Assembly: GCA_013361595.1 (NCBI GenBank)
Contig: JABFXT010000019.1
Span: 1-7,932 of the forward strand
DNA length: 7,932 bases
DNA from: Nocardia sp.
GTDB taxonomy: Bacteria; Actinomycetota; Actinomycetes; Mycobacteriales; Mycobacteriaceae
Direction of reading: 5' to 3'
Position 1 is the first letter of the stretch, and each line of letters opens with the position of its first letter. The notes below the pieces were generated by a model that saw only the letters and a program-made list of their open reading frames with translations, was not told the origin of the DNA and did not search any database. This document shows positions 1 through 6,166 of the stretch, one piece after another. A program made the position numbers and the translations under genes.

Positions 1-807
1 CTCCGAACCGTGCTGGATCGGGTGGTCTCGTCCGATACCCCGAGTGTCGCGGCCCTCCGCCACGCGCGGCGCCGCACCGCGGGTACCGATCCCGGTACCG
101 CGCGGCGGGCGCTGGTCGTGTCGATGCCCACCACACCCGGTATCCCCGGCCGGCTGCATCATGTGCCCGCCGAGGCCGGAATGCTCACCACCCGGCTACC
201 CGGCGTGATCACACTGACCGAACCCGAACCCGAACCCGGTGCCGCCGCGCCGCCGGTGGCCGCCGCGGTGGCGACGATCGGTCCGGACCCCGCGGCTTCG
301 ACGACCGCTGGGGCGGACGGCGGATTGCCCACCCGGGACCGGGTCCTGCGCCTTCTGCGCGAATGCTCGATCGTCCATTTCGCCTGTCACGGCGTCAGTG
401 ACACCGCCGATCCCTCGCGTAGCCGGTTGCTTCTGCACGACCACGCCACGGCCCCGTTCACTGTTGCCGCCCTCGCCCCCCTCGACCTCGGGCACGCCCG
501 GTTGGCCTACCTCTCCGCATGCGAAACCGCCACCACCGGGCCGGAACTCATCGATGAGGCGATCCACCTCGCCTCGGCCTTTCAACTGGCCGGATACCCG
601 CAGGTGATCGGCACCCTGTGGACCGTCGACGACGAGACCTCCACCGAGATCGCCGACCGCTTCTATGCCGCCCTCACCCCCTCCGGGGGCGTGGTACCCG
701 ATACGAGCCGAGCCGCCCACGCCCTGCACGACGCCGTTCGCACGATGCGCGACATCTATCGGGCGACGCCGTCGCTCTGGGCCGCCCACCTCCACGCCGG
801 AGCGTGA
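1..807 (+). CDS. CHAT-domain (caspase-like) protein, C-terminal part
   Basis: This is the C-terminal 268 residues of a larger protein. The reading frame is open to the first base, so the GTG at 10 is probably not the true start. CHAT domains are clan CD caspase-like protease folds, often attached to TPR repeats and found in signalling or defence proteins. The sequence shows the expected catalytic His in HFACHG (His codon at 388-390) and Cys in LSACETA (Cys codon at 520-522). These are followed by the family-like segment AxxLAxAFQLAGYPQVIGTLW and a C-terminal helix region. Between the strand ending VITLT (about codon 217) and the helix starting PTRDRVL lies a Pro/Ala/Gly-rich stretch of about 35 residues with EPEPEP; related proteins usually have a short loop there. 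The gene is convergent with the hydrolase gene, so any partner gene would lie upstream, outside the window. Its substrate is unknown. Confidence 0.85.
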   Translation, partial: LRTVLDRVVSSDTPSVAALRHARRRTAGTDPGTARRALVVSMPTTPGIPGRLHHVPAEAGMLTTRLPGVITLTEPEPEPGAAAPPVAAAVATIGPDPAASTTAGADGGLPTRDRVLRLLRECSIVHFACHGVSDTADPSRSRLLLHDHATAPFTVAALAPLDLGHARLAYLSACETATTGPELIDEAIHLASAFQLAGYPQVIGTLWTVDDETSTEIADRFYAALTPSGGVVPDTSRAAHALHDAVRTMRDIYRATPSLWAAHLHAGA

Positions 808-822
808 GCACTGCCGGAGGCG

Positions 823-840
823 AGCGGCACCGAATCCGCT
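823..840. terminator. Weak hairpin between convergent genes
   Basis: The 46-bp gap between the convergent CHAT and hydrolase genes holds a short inverted repeat, AGCGG and CCGCT, with an 8-nt loop. It has no T-tract. It is in the right place for a bidirectional terminator, but a 5-bp stem is weak support in DNA this GC-rich. Confidence 0.25.
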
Positions 841-853
841 GGCGGCCGGAAAA

Positions 854-1753
854 TCAACCCACCACGAGTCGCGCACTCCGCGAGTCGGGAGTTGCCGATG
901 GTCGGTCGCCGGCGACGAAGTTCGCGACGAGCCGGTTGAACTCCTCGGCGTGCTCGATCATCGCCCAGTGGCCGCAGCGGTTGAGCAGGACCGCCCGGCT
1001 GTCGGGGATATGCGCCAGCAGGAAGAGCGTGTTCTCGTAGGACACCACCCGATCGTCCCGGCCGTGGATCAGCAGTGTGGGGGCGGCGATGCCGGCGAGT
1101 TTCGACCGGTCGACCCACACCGGGATCGGCGCACCCGCGGCAAGACCTTCCACGTAGTTGCGCAGGTGTTCGGGGCGGGCGAGCGCGGCGTCGGAACGGG
1201 CCCGGACCAGTTCGGGGGTGCCGAAACGCGCCGTATCGAAGGTCATCACTTCCACCAGGTGACGCATATTCGCCGGAGACGGATCCCGATAGGCCGCGAT
1301 CAGCACTTTCAGGCCTTCCGAAGGGCCGTCACCCGGGCCGAACAGCGTCGGCGTCTTTCCGATCGGCGGTCCCATCGTGATCAGGTGGGTGACCCGATCC
1401 GGGTGGTCGATCGCCAGCCGCAGCGCGGTGTGCCCACCCATCGAATTCCCCACGAAGGCCGCCTTCTCGATGCCCACCGCATCCAGGAACTGCACTGCCG
1501 CGCCGGGGTGGTCGAGTTCGTCGACGGTGGCCGCATCCGACTCACCCCAACCGGGCATATCGACGGCGTAGACATGGAACCGCTCGGCCAGCGCGGGAAT
1601 ATTACCGGCGAAATTGGACCAGCCGGTCGCCCCCGGACCACTGCCGTGCAGGAGCACGATCGGCTGCGCGCCGACCGGGCCGGCCTCGTAATAACGCAGC
1701 GTCCAGTCGTCGGTGGTGACCGTGCGGGCCGCCGAATCCCGGGTGATCGTCAT
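854..1753 (-). CDS. Meta-cleavage product C-C hydrolase (alpha/beta hydrolase, MhpC/BphD/HsaD-like)
   Basis: This 299-residue alpha/beta-hydrolase probably splits the C-C bond of the 2-hydroxy-6-oxo-dienoate made by the dioxygenase next to it, giving a hydroxydienoate and a carboxylic acid in the cytoplasm. It shows the oxyanion-hole motif HGSGPG (36-41), the nucleophile elbow GNSMGG with Ser104, the acid Asp234 in HGRDDRVV and the base His262 in CGHWAMIEH. HGSGPGA plus GNSMGG is characteristic of the MhpC/BphD/HsaD group rather than of general esterases. The length is close to the usual 280-290 residues plus a short, Arg/Ser-rich tail. The start ATG overlaps the stop codon of the dioxygenase gene (TGATG), which implies translational coupling. 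An AGGAG lies 11 nt upstream, inside the previous gene. It is the last gene of the operon. The exact substrate cannot be read from the sequence; an ordinary esterase or haloperoxidase-like role is less likely given its neighbours. Confidence 0.88.
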   Translation of the reverse strand: MTITRDSAARTVTTDDWTLRYYEAGPVGAQPIVLLHGSGPGATGWSNFAGNIPALAERFHVYAVDMPGWGESDAATVDELDHPGAAVQFLDAVGIEKAAFVGNSMGGHTALRLAIDHPDRVTHLITMGPPIGKTPTLFGPGDGPSEGLKVLIAAYRDPSPANMRHLVEVMTFDTARFGTPELVRARSDAALARPEHLRNYVEGLAAGAPIPVWVDRSKLAGIAAPTLLIHGRDDRVVSYENTLFLLAHIPDSRAVLLNRCGHWAMIEHAEEFNRLVANFVAGDRPSATPDSRSARLVVG

Positions 1754-2697
1754 CAGTGGGTCATCTCCTCGTGCGCGATATTCGTGGACGGTGCCCGGCC
1801 GAGCAGTTCGTGGACCACCTCGGGGGCCCGATGTCCCCAGCTGTGCAGCCGGTCGAGGGTGCGCACCTGCCAGGTGTCCTGGTCGATCAGCAGTCCGCCC
1901 CAGCCGAATTCGACGGAGAAACCGGACGGTGTGCGGACGTAGAAACTGAACATGTTGTCGTTCGGATGCATACCGAGCGTCATTTCGAACGGCTGGGCGG
2001 CATCCATGCAGCGGTCGTAGGCCGCGCCCACATCGCGGATATCGCTCACCTCGATCATGAAATGGTGGGTCCGTTTCGGATGGGGCATCTCGCCGAACGC
2101 GACCGAGTGATGGCGCGGATTGCAGTGCAGGAAGATCAGATCGGCATACACCCCCGGTGTCAGTTCCTCGACGATGGTGTCGCTGACCCGGAAACCGAGC
2201 ACACCCTCGTAGAAACCCATGTACCGGTCGCGCGGCACACCCCGGGCCAGCAGGACCTGGTGACCGGCACCGCCGCTGCCGGTGACGAACGAGCCGAGCA
2301 GGAGCTCGGAGCGGAACGGTGTGCCCGCGTCGGCGAAGCCGGTCACCAGCTCGATGCGGTTGCCCATCGGATCGGCGGTGGTCACGATCCGTTCCACGTG
2401 GCGGGAAGCCGCCAGAGCGGCATCGCCCTCGGCGACCTCGGCCCCGGCCGCTCGCAGTCGCTCGACGAGGCGATCCAGCGACCGGTCCGAGTCGACCTCG
2501 TACCCCGATACGAGCAGGTCGTCACTGTCTCCGCGCTGGACGCGCCAGCGGAAGGCCCGTTCGTCGGTGCGCAGGACCAGCGCGTCGGCGCTCTCCTCGG
2601 CGAGTTGCATACCGAGCAGATCGCAGGCGAAATGCCGCCAGGCGGCGAGGTCGCTCGCCTCGTAGACGACATAGGCGAGTTCTTTCGTTCCGGACAT
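1753..2697 (-). CDS. Type I extradiol ring-cleavage dioxygenase (VOC family)
   Basis: A 314-residue, two-domain VOC protein of the BphC/HsaC type, predicted to open a catechol ring next to the two hydroxyls using Fe(II) and O2. The N-terminal VOC module (about 5-120) lacks metal ligands, as is usual. The C-terminal module (about 142-270) has His146 (GAGHQVL), His212 (THHFMIEV; His211 is adjacent) and Glu263 (GFSVEFGWGG) as the expected metal triad. His196/197 (RHHSVAF) and Tyr253 fit the catalytic His and Tyr. Residues 242-263 fit the classical extradiol dioxygenase signature (G-x-H ... F-Y-x2-T-P-x-G-x3-E). The ATG at 2697 is chosen because AGGAG sits 7 nt upstream and because homology begins there; the open frame extends further upstream but overlaps the hydroxylase gene. 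The gene starts 25 bp after the hydroxylase stop and overlaps the hydrolase start, so it is the middle gene of the operon. It is not the LigB-type enzyme that MhpB is. The ring substrate is unknown. Confidence 0.9.
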   Translation of the reverse strand: MSGTKELAYVVYEASDLAAWRHFACDLLGMQLAEESADALVLRTDERAFRWRVQRGDSDDLLVSGYEVDSDRSLDRLVERLRAAGAEVAEGDAALAASRHVERIVTTADPMGNRIELVTGFADAGTPFRSELLLGSFVTGSGGAGHQVLLARGVPRDRYMGFYEGVLGFRVSDTIVEELTPGVYADLIFLHCNPRHHSVAFGEMPHPKRTHHFMIEVSDIRDVGAAYDRCMDAAQPFEMTLGMHPNDNMFSFYVRTPSGFSVEFGWGGLLIDQDTWQVRTLDRLHSWGHRAPEVVHELLGRAPSTNIAHEEMTH

Positions 2698-2704
2698 GGG
2701 AAAG

Positions 2705-2709
2705 CTCCT
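2705..2709 (-). promoter_or_regulatory. Ribosome binding site that fixes the dioxygenase start
   Basis: AGGAG on the minus strand, 7 nt before the ATG at 2697. It rules out the longer in-frame starts that would run back into the hydroxylase gene. Confidence 0.75.
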
Positions 2710-2722
2710 GTCGCTTCGGGTT

Positions 2723-4270
2723 TCAGCGGGTGGGCACGGTGAGGCCGTGCACGTCGTCGGCCGCGACGAAGCGGTCGGGTCGCACCGCGACGACCCGGGC
2801 CCCGTAGCGCTGCAGCCAGGGGCGCAGGACATCGTCGAGATCGACGAGATCGTCGCGGCCGCGGGTGTGGACGTCGCGCGGGCGAACAGCCACGCAGCGG
2901 GCGCCGAGCGCGTCCCAGGCGGCCCGCTGCCCGGGCGTGAGCAGGATGGCCGGGTCGATATCGTCACCGAGCAGTACGAAACCGTCGCCCAGCAGGTCGT
3001 CGAGCCGGGCCATGCGGCCGGCCGTATCTCCCACGATCGGCTGCGGCACCATGCGGCCGATGATGCTGGCGTCGCCGATCCCGCCGTGGATCCAGCCACC
3101 GGTGAGGGTCGGCGGCGCGGTCAGGGGAGGTTCGTGAGGTGTCACCAGTCCCTCGGGCACAGCATTCATCGCCTCGATCTCGGCCGGCGAGGCCTTCTGT
3201 TCGATGACGCGGCCCAGCCGGACGGCGAGGTCGGTGTAGAACGCGGCGTTGGGCCGGCGTTCGGCCTCGTAGGTATCCAGCCAGGTGTCCGGTAACGCGC
3301 CGCCGAGTACCCGGCCCAGCTTCCAGCCCAGGTCGTAGGCGTCGCGCATCCCGGTCTGCATACCGGCTCCGGCCCACGGCGGCATCAGGTGTGCGGCGTC
3401 GCCTACCAGGAAGACTCGCCCGTTCCGCCAGGTATCGGCCATCCGGACGTGGTGACGGTAGAAGGCGTACCGGTGGACGGTGACGTCGTCCTCGGTCACA
3501 CCGATCGCCTCGAGCAGCGGCCAGACCTCGGCATTCGTGGGGAAGTCGGCTTCGGTCTCGCCGTGCAGGAGCGGGAGCTCCCAGCGATGGTGGCCGCCCG
3601 AGAGCGCGATATCGACGACCGGGCGTTCGCGATCGGTCCAGAAGGTGAGGACGTCACGGTCGGGCCACCAGCGCCGCACCGCGCAGTCGATGACGATCCA
3701 GAGTGTCTCGGCGGTTTCGCCGTCCAGTCGCGCGCCGATCCAGCCACGAGTGCGGGAGGAGCCGCCGTCGGCGCCGATGACGTACCGGGTGCGGTGGGTA
3801 CGAGTCCGCCCGGTGGCGGGATCGGTGGTCGTCACCGTCACCCCTGCCTCGTCCTGGTCGACGCCGGTTACCTCCGCGCCGTAGTGAACGGCGAGCCGGT
3901 CGCCGTAGTCCGTTCCGGCCGCTCGTAGTTCGGCCTCCATCGTCGGCTGATAGATGTTGTAGAAACGCGGCCCGACGCCGAGCGCGCTGGGCGGATGCTC
4001 GATCCGCATGACCTCTTCCCCGGCATAGGTGACCCAGCGCAGCATGCGCTGCGGATCGATGACCTTGCCGATCCGTTCGTCGATGCCGAGATTCTGGAAG
4101 ATGCGCATCGTCCAGTCGTTGACAGTGACGGCGCGGGCCCGCGGATAGATATCGCGGTCGCGCTCGAAGGCCACGACCGAGACGCCCTGCCGGGCGAGGG
4201 TGAGCGCGGCGATCACGCCGGAGGGTCCGTATCCGATGATCGCGACGTCGGCGTCGAAATCCTGACTCAT
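2723..4270 (-). CDS. FAD-dependent aromatic hydroxylase (MhpA-like, UbiH/PHBH superfamily)
   Basis: This 515-residue class A flavoprotein monooxygenase is predicted to use NAD(P)H and O2 to ortho-hydroxylate a phenolic acid, producing the catechol that the next gene's enzyme cleaves. The sequence shows the Rossmann FAD motif GYGPSG (13-18) with the ribose-binding Glu36 and the mid-protein DG motif GADGGSSRTR (Asp168-Gly169). The second FAD motif is VFLVGDAAHLMPPWAGAGM (Asp291, Pro297-Pro298), followed by NAAFYTDLAVRLGR-type helices. A C-terminal thioredoxin-like module (about 430-510) is typical of the MhpA/phenol hydroxylase branch. E. coli MhpA is somewhat longer (about 554). The ATG at 4270 is chosen because GGAG lies 5 nt upstream and the FAD motif begins 12 residues in; upstream codons run through the intergenic operators. 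It is the first gene of the operon. Substrates such as 3-(3-hydroxyphenyl)propionate, 3-(2-hydroxyphenyl)propionate or another hydroxyaromatic acid are possible; the sequence does not decide. Confidence 0.9.
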   Translation of the reverse strand: MSQDFDADVAIIGYGPSGVIAALTLARQGVSVVAFERDRDIYPRARAVTVNDWTMRIFQNLGIDERIGKVIDPQRMLRWVTYAGEEVMRIEHPPSALGVGPRFYNIYQPTMEAELRAAGTDYGDRLAVHYGAEVTGVDQDEAGVTVTTTDPATGRTRTHRTRYVIGADGGSSRTRGWIGARLDGETAETLWIVIDCAVRRWWPDRDVLTFWTDRERPVVDIALSGGHHRWELPLLHGETEADFPTNAEVWPLLEAIGVTEDDVTVHRYAFYRHHVRMADTWRNGRVFLVGDAAHLMPPWAGAGMQTGMRDAYDLGWKLGRVLGGALPDTWLDTYEAERRPNAAFYTDLAVRLGRVIEQKASPAEIEAMNAVPEGLVTPHEPPLTAPPTLTGGWIHGGIGDASIIGRMVPQPIVGDTAGRMARLDDLLGDGFVLLGDDIDPAILLTPGQRAAWDALGARCVAVRPRDVHTRGRDDLVDLDDVLRPWLQRYGARVVAVRPDRFVAADDVHGLTVPTR

Positions 4271-4275
4271 GGGGT

Positions 4276-4279
4276 CTCC
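4276..4279 (-). promoter_or_regulatory. Ribosome binding site of the hydroxylase gene
   Basis: GGAG (within GGGAGA) on the minus strand, 5 nt before the ATG at 4270. It supports this start over in-frame codons further upstream. Confidence 0.65.
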
Positions 4280-4287
4280 CGATGTCC

Positions 4288-4314
4288 ACGATCGGCAACT
4301 TTTGGACCGATCGT
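4288..4314. promoter_or_regulatory. Inverted repeat upstream of the ring-cleavage operon
   Basis: Perfect 8-bp arms, ACGATCGG at 4288-4295 and CCGATCGT at 4307-4314, separated by 11 bp. It lies 18-44 bp ahead of the hydroxylase ATG and shares its right arm with the palindrome at 4303-4318. It may be part of one compound operator or a 5'-UTR hairpin. Confidence 0.45.
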
Positions 4315-4318
4315 TCCA
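4303..4318. promoter_or_regulatory. Candidate TetR operator, TGGA-n-CGATCG-n-TCCA
   Basis: A 16-bp palindrome in which only one base pair (4307/4314) breaks the symmetry. It is the most symmetric short site in the 160-bp gap between the hydroxylase operon and its divergent TetR gene, and it lies about 33-48 bp before the hydroxylase ATG. TetR repressors usually bind palindromes of about this size next to the genes they control, so it is a plausible operator for the 4431-5096 product. I found no convincing -10/-35 pair for the operon; a weak minus-strand AAGAAT just upstream of the site is the best -10 candidate. Confidence 0.5.
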
Positions 4319-4334
4319 TTCTTCGTCCCCAGAG

Positions 4335-4344
4335 TCACATGTGA
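4335..4344. promoter_or_regulatory. Short perfect palindrome TCACATGTGA
   Basis: A 10-bp perfect palindrome in the middle of the divergent intergenic region. It could be a second regulator site. It is short and may be chance. Confidence 0.25.
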
Positions 4345-4364
4345 TCGCGGACACCGCCACCGGA

Positions 4365-4379
4365 TTCCGCGGTGCGGAA
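4365..4379. promoter_or_regulatory. Palindrome TTCCGC-GGT-GCGGAA
   Basis: Perfect 6-bp arms around a 3-bp centre, located 52-66 bp upstream of the TetR start. It resembles a regulator half-site pair, but its role is unknown. Confidence 0.3.
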
Positions 4380-4405
4380 CGGGCCCGAGCCCTCGCCGAC
4401 GGCTC

Positions 4406-4430
4406 GCGCGCCCCTTCTAGGCTGGCGCGC
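4406..4430. promoter_or_regulatory. Inverted repeat flanking the TetR promoter
   Basis: Arms GCGCGCC (4406-4412) and GGCGCGC (4424-4430) are separated by 11 bp that contain the probable -10 box, and the right arm abuts the ATG at 4431. The position suits autoregulation by the TetR product. All-GC arms are common in this base composition, so chance is possible. Confidence 0.35.
4418..4423 (+). promoter_or_regulatory. -10 box of a leaderless TetR transcript
   Basis: TAGGCT fits the actinobacterial TAnnnT -10 pattern. It ends 7 nt before the ATG at 4431, so transcription would begin at or next to the start codon. There is no good Shine-Dalgarno sequence before the ATG, which agrees with a leaderless mRNA. 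No clear -35 is visible. Confidence 0.55.
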
Positions 4431-5096
4431 ATGCAGCCCCCTCAGCACCACGCCCTTGTCGACCGACCCGCCGGCAATCGGCGCGGGCGCCGCTCGCGGG
4501 CCGAGATACTCGACGCGGCCTCACGCCTGATGGCAGAACGCGGGTACGCCGCGACCACGATTTCGGTGCTGAGTGCGGAAACCGGACTGCCCAAGAGCGC
4601 GATCTACCATCATTTCCACTCCAAGAGCGGCCTGCTGTCGGCGGTGATGGCGCACGGCGCCTACGAGTTCTACCGGGCCATGGAAAAGGCCCAGGCGACC
4701 CCGCCCGAGGGCGGGACGATCCGCGAGCGACTGGGCTGGTTTCTCCAGCGCACGGAGGAAGTGTTCATGACCAAGGCCGATTTCCTGCGGCTGCACCTGA
4801 TACTTCTCATGAGCGCCGAGGCGGCCGACGCCGAAGTCGGTTCGATGATCGAAGAGGTCCGCCGGGACGGCCGCAGACACTTCAATCGCATGATCGCTCA
4901 GGCGTTCGCGCCCGAGGGCCCCGATACGGCACAGGCGATCGCCGACGAGCTCGACTATTTCGGTATGGCCGGCTTCGACGGAGCCTTCATCGCCTGGCAG
5001 GCCGAACCCGCTCGCGGCCTCACCGATCAGCTCGCACAGCTCGCCGACGCCCTCACCGCCATGGGCACGCGGATCGCGGCGAACCGCGACCGCTGA
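4431..5096 (+). CDS. TetR-family regulator, probable repressor of the divergent ring-cleavage operon
   Basis: A 221-residue TetR/AcrR-type DNA-binding protein. After a basic leader (RRGRRSRAEIL, 17-27) comes the TetR N-terminal HTH. Helices span about 24-70, with the recognition segment TGLPKSAIYHHFHSKSGLL at 51-69. A helical C-terminal ligand-binding and dimerisation region (about 75-215) follows. The ATG at 4431 is chosen because a TAGGCT -10 box ends 7 nt upstream and because the HTH sits at the normal distance from it; an in-frame start further upstream (4269) would overlap the intergenic operators. It is divergent from the hydroxylase-dioxygenase-hydrolase operon. It is therefore inferred to repress that operon until an aromatic substrate or intermediate binds. 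The E. coli mhp regulator is an IclR-type activator, so this would be a different control scheme. The ligand is unknown. Confidence 0.85.
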   Translation: MQPPQHHALVDRPAGNRRGRRSRAEILDAASRLMAERGYAATTISVLSAETGLPKSAIYHHFHSKSGLLSAVMAHGAYEFYRAMEKAQATPPEGGTIRERLGWFLQRTEEVFMTKADFLRLHLILLMSAEAADAEVGSMIEEVRRDGRRHFNRMIAQAFAPEGPDTAQAIADELDYFGMAGFDGAFIAWQAEPARGLTDQLAQLADALTAMGTRIAANRDR

Positions 5097-5150
5097 CGAG
5101 CCGAGCGCGTCCGCCGCGGCCCGCGGTCCGATCGCGGGAGCCATCCGGAA

Positions 5151-5172
5151 TGCCCGCCGGTTCCGGCGGGCA
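5151..5172. terminator. Bidirectional terminator hairpin
   Basis: A perfect 10-bp inverted repeat, TGCCCGCCGG and CCGGCGGGCA, around a TT centre (in practice an 8-bp stem with a 6-nt loop). It lies in the 93-bp gap between the convergent TetR (ends 5096) and LLM oxidoreductase (ends 5190) genes. There is no strong T-tract, which is common for actinobacterial terminators. The position and perfect symmetry support a shared terminator. Confidence 0.65.
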
Positions 5173-5189
5173 CAAGGCCGGAACCGCGC

Positions 5190-6116
5190 TCAGGAAACCG
5201 GGCGGCCGTTCGCCACGGCCGGCACGATCGATGCGAGTTCGCGCCATTCCCGTAGCGGCAGGACGGCAGAATCGGCGCCCACCACCTGCAGACAGACGTG
5301 ATCGGCACCCGCGGCGAGATGTCCGCGCACACGTTCCTCGATGGCGTCCAGATCGCCGTAGGCCGTGATCGCGTCGACGAGCCGGTCACTGGGGCCGGCG
5401 ATATCGTCGTCACCGAAACCCAGCCTGCGCAGGTTCGCCGCCTGATGCGGCGCGCCGGACGCGTAGGCGGCGACGTAGGACCGGGCCGACTCGCGAGCGC
5501 GGCCGATATCGGAGTCGAATACGACCGGTTGCTCGACGCCGAGGAACGAGCCGGGACCCAGCACCGCTCTGGCACGAGCCGTATGTTCGACCGGCACGAA
5601 ATAGGGGTGCGCGCCCCAGGTCCGCTGCGCCGCGAGAGCGAGCATCTTCGGCCCCAGCGCTCCGATCACCCGCCGGACCGGCGGATCCGGCACCGGCCCG
5701 TGCGCGGGAACCGCATCCATCGCGTCCAGGTACCCGCGCATCAGCTCCAGGGGGCGGCCACCGGCGGGGATCGTGAATCCGCCCGCCGCGACCGGACGCC
5801 CCCCGACCCGGTGCCCACCGAGTCCCAGTAGATAGCGCCCGGGGAACGCCTCACCGAGCGCCCGTTCGGCGGTCGCCATCGAGATCGGATCCCGCAGCGC
5901 GACATTGGCGATACCCGCCGCCACCACGATCCGCCGGGTGGCCGACAGCAACAGCCATGCCTGTCCGATGGTGTCGCGCCCGAGCCCTTCCCCGAACCAG
6001 ATCGCTCCGAAGCCCAGTTCCTCGATCTCCGCGGCGGCATCGCGTACCGCTGCCGCCGGCTGCCGGTCGAAGGACCACGTCCAGATCCCGAGGGTGCCCG
6101 GGTCGTGTTGTTTCAT
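5190..6116 (-). CDS. LLM-class F420-dependent oxidoreductase (TIGR03620/MSMEG_4141-like)
   Basis: A 308-residue luciferase-like TIM-barrel protein. Family features visible are the N-terminal GTLGIWTWSFDRQPAAAVRDAA, ELGFGAIWFGE, TRRIVVAAGIANV, PGRYLLGLGGHRV (91-103), GALGPKMLALAAQRTWGAHPYFVP (162-185) and the C-terminal GADHVCLQVV (270-279). This layout matches the actinobacterial subgroup annotated as TIGR03620, in which reduced deazaflavin F420 is the expected cofactor. F420 use is inferred from the family, and the substrate is unknown. The ATG at 6116 is chosen because GGAGG lies 6 nt upstream; an in-frame extension to 6194 would run through the promoter and operators. It is divergent from a small TetR gene, and both operators in the gap overlap its promoter, so it is very probably that repressor's target. 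It is convergent with the first TetR gene and separated from it by a hairpin. Confidence 0.88.
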   Translation of the reverse strand: MKQHDPGTLGIWTWSFDRQPAAAVRDAAAEIEELGFGAIWFGEGLGRDTIGQAWLLLSATRRIVVAAGIANVALRDPISMATAERALGEAFPGRYLLGLGGHRVGGRPVAAGGFTIPAGGRPLELMRGYLDAMDAVPAHGPVPDPPVRRVIGALGPKMLALAAQRTWGAHPYFVPVEHTARARAVLGPGSFLGVEQPVVFDSDIGRARESARSYVAAYASGAPHQAANLRRLGFGDDDIAGPSDRLVDAITAYGDLDAIEERVRGHLAAGADHVCLQVVGADSAVLPLREWRELASIVPAVANGRPVS

Positions 6117-6122
6117 CCCATT

Positions 6123-6127
6123 CCTCC
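6123..6127 (-). promoter_or_regulatory. Ribosome binding site that fixes the LLM oxidoreductase start
   Basis: GGAGG on the minus strand, 6 nt before the ATG at 6116. It excludes the longer in-frame starts that overlap the operators. Confidence 0.75.
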
Positions 6128-6136
6128 ACAACTCAT

Positions 6137-6152
6137 ACCGGAGAGGTTCTCC
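6137..6152. promoter_or_regulatory. TetR operator 1 (accGGAGAggtTCTCC)
   Basis: Contains the 13-bp palindrome GGAGA-GGT-TCTCC (6140-6152); including the flanking C and G the arms are 6 bp. Read with its flank it matches the reverse complement of operator 2 at 15 of 16 positions. It lies just downstream of the expected LLM transcription start and over the -35 region of the TetR promoter. The repeat of the same site at 6175 makes a chance palindrome unlikely. Confidence 0.75.
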
Positions 6153-6166
6153 GTTATGCGTCCGGA

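Noticed and set aside
219..238. GAACCC tandem repeat as a functional repeat element
   Set aside because: Only three copies, in frame, encoding EPEPEP within a low-complexity linker. It is better explained as a local coding repeat than as a CRISPR-like or regulatory repeat.
665..1942. Long plus-strand open frame of 425 codons across the hydrolase gene
   Set aside because: It overlaps the end of the CHAT gene and lies antisense to a clear alpha/beta hydrolase. The translation is Arg/His/Gly-rich with no recognisable motif. Long shadow frames are normal at this GC content.
1756..2742. Plus-strand open frame of 328 codons antisense to the dioxygenase
   Set aside because: The opposite strand encodes an extradiol dioxygenase with a full metal triad. 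The antisense product has no domain signature.
2698..3099. N-terminal extension of the dioxygenase back to 3099
   Set aside because: It would overlap the hydroxylase out of frame, and the AGGAG-linked ATG at 2697 matches the start of homology.
2696..3928. Plus-strand open frames antisense to the hydroxylase
   Set aside because: The hydroxylase has all three FAD/NAD(P)H motifs on the minus strand, and the antisense frames have no motif or convincing ribosome site.
4335..4344. TCACATGTGA as a CRP-type site
   Set aside because: The CRP/GlxR consensus is TGTGA-n6-TCACA. Here the half-sites are in the opposite order with no spacer, so I list it only as a generic palindrome.
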